A DNA stretch of 64,000 nt from Eublepharis macularius (Eukaryota > Chordata > Lepidosauria > Squamata > Eublepharidae), in the NCBI RefSeq assembly GCF_028583425.1, contig NC_072795.1, positions 6,657,001 through 6,721,000 of the forward strand. The letters run 5' to 3'. Below, one piece after another: positions 63,271-64,000 of the stretch. The number at the start of each line of letters is the position of its first letter. Positions within the stretch are counted from its first letter, which is position 1. The translations under genes and the position numbers were made by a program. The notes below the pieces were generated by a model, which saw only the letters and a program-made list of their open reading frames with translations, searched no databases and was not told where the DNA came from.

Positions 63271-63646
63271 AGCAACTGTAAGGATGTAGCGTCAATCCCC
63301 GGAGCTGGACTACAGGGGGAGCATACATTGCTTGATCTACGTAGCTGAAACTGGTGGCAAGGAATTCTCAGGTTTCGGTGGGCTCTGTATCGTGCTTGGC
63401 CTGCCAGATGCAATCTGAAATACTTCTGGAAGATGCTCCCTGCTGGTCATAATGCACTTATCCTGGCACATGGCTAATCCCCTAAAATGAGCCAGAAGGG
63501 CCAAAGATGGCTGCAATACAGCCAATCCTGACCTGCTTCTTGGCTGTTTCCAGATTGCCAGCCAACTTTTTGTAGCAGAAGAGATTTAGTGGCTATGGAA
63601 TTTTATTTGTGCTTGGTAAGGGATTCATGTGTAATTTATAATTAGG

Positions 63647-63848
63647 TGACGTCCAGTTGCAACTGATTTATGGCAACCCCTAAAGGGGATTCCAAGGCAA
63701 GAGACGAGCGGAGGTGGTTTGCCATTGACTTCCTTTGCAGAACAACTCCGGTCTTCCTCAGTGGTTTCCCATCCAAGTATCTTGGCCAACCTTGCTTAGC
63801 TTCCAAGCTCTGACAAGCTCATGCTAAGCTGGCCTATTCAAGCTGCTG
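63647..63848 (-). mobile_element. 5S-rRNA-derived SINE, reverse
   Basis: 'gtccagttgcaactgattta', 'ggcaagagacgagcggagg', then 'accttgcttagcttccaag' as reverse 5S sequence. Confidence 0.8.
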
Positions 63849-64000
63849 TTCATCGGGAGGAAGAAACTCATTTGAACCTGATATAGCTGTTGACAATTTT
63901 ATATCTACAAAAGTTGCGATTCCTACCTAGAATCCTTCCTGTTTCGAGGAACAGAAGTCTTGCCCCCAAGTTCCTCTGGACATATCAGGTCGGGATGCTG

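Noticed and set aside
61190-64000. Start of DIS3L2, the next gene expected from human synteny
   Set aside because: No exon-like conserved block with splice sites was recognised; the stretch is LINE, SINE and hAT material.

Overview
This is vertebrate nuclear DNA, not microbial. Genes are split into short exons with GT-AG introns, and most of the window is interspersed repeats. The repeat mix is CR1, L2 and RTE/BovB-type LINEs, tRNA- and 5S-rRNA-derived SINEs, hAT-type DNA elements with 8-bp target duplications, and Penelope-like fold-back elements. Together with the codon-level match of the two genes to vertebrate proteins, this points to a squamate reptile, possibly a gecko-like lizard. The species call is an inference.

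Two protein genes are supported. COPS7B (COP9 signalosome subunit 7B) is on the + strand. It has a CpG-rich promoter and non-coding exon 1 (about 1-235), six coding exons between 2022 and 12286, and a 3' UTR running to about 13.4 kb. All splice junctions keep frame and give a 264-residue protein. NPPC (C-type natriuretic peptide precursor) is on the - strand, with coding exons at 36079-35984 and 34414-34007 and a TATA box near 36.2 kb. A splice donor lies about 40 bases after its stop codon, and a unique AU-rich block at about 20.05-20.62 kb with a strong acceptor may be its distal 3' UTR exon. The two genes converge, as COPS7B and NPPC do on human 2q37.1 (recalled, not searched).

Layout: 0-13.4 kb, COPS7B with repeat-filled introns; 13.4-20 kb, repeats (long-TIR MITEs, SINEs, a restriction-like-endonuclease LINE relic); 20-34 kb, probable 3' UTR intron of NPPC, full of nested elements; 34-36.2 kb, NPPC; 36.5-40.9 kb, a dense cluster of Penelope-like fold-backs plus an orphan CpG island; 41-64 kb, a gene desert with nested repeats and one AT-rich block at about 45.0-45.5 kb that may be a conserved non-coding element. 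No further exon was recognised there.

The most unusual material is a set of fold-back elements. Their arms carry hammerhead-ribozyme-like cores (CTGANGA, a helix, GAAA, a short GC/GC helix), they are flanked by direct repeats of roughly 9-23 bp, and in several copies the ribozyme-like unit is amplified in tandem. Another notable feature is a pair of inverted copies of about 0.73-0.75 kb (30.46-31.21 and 40.19-40.92 kb) that bracket NPPC. All repeat family names come from pattern memory and were not checked against a library.
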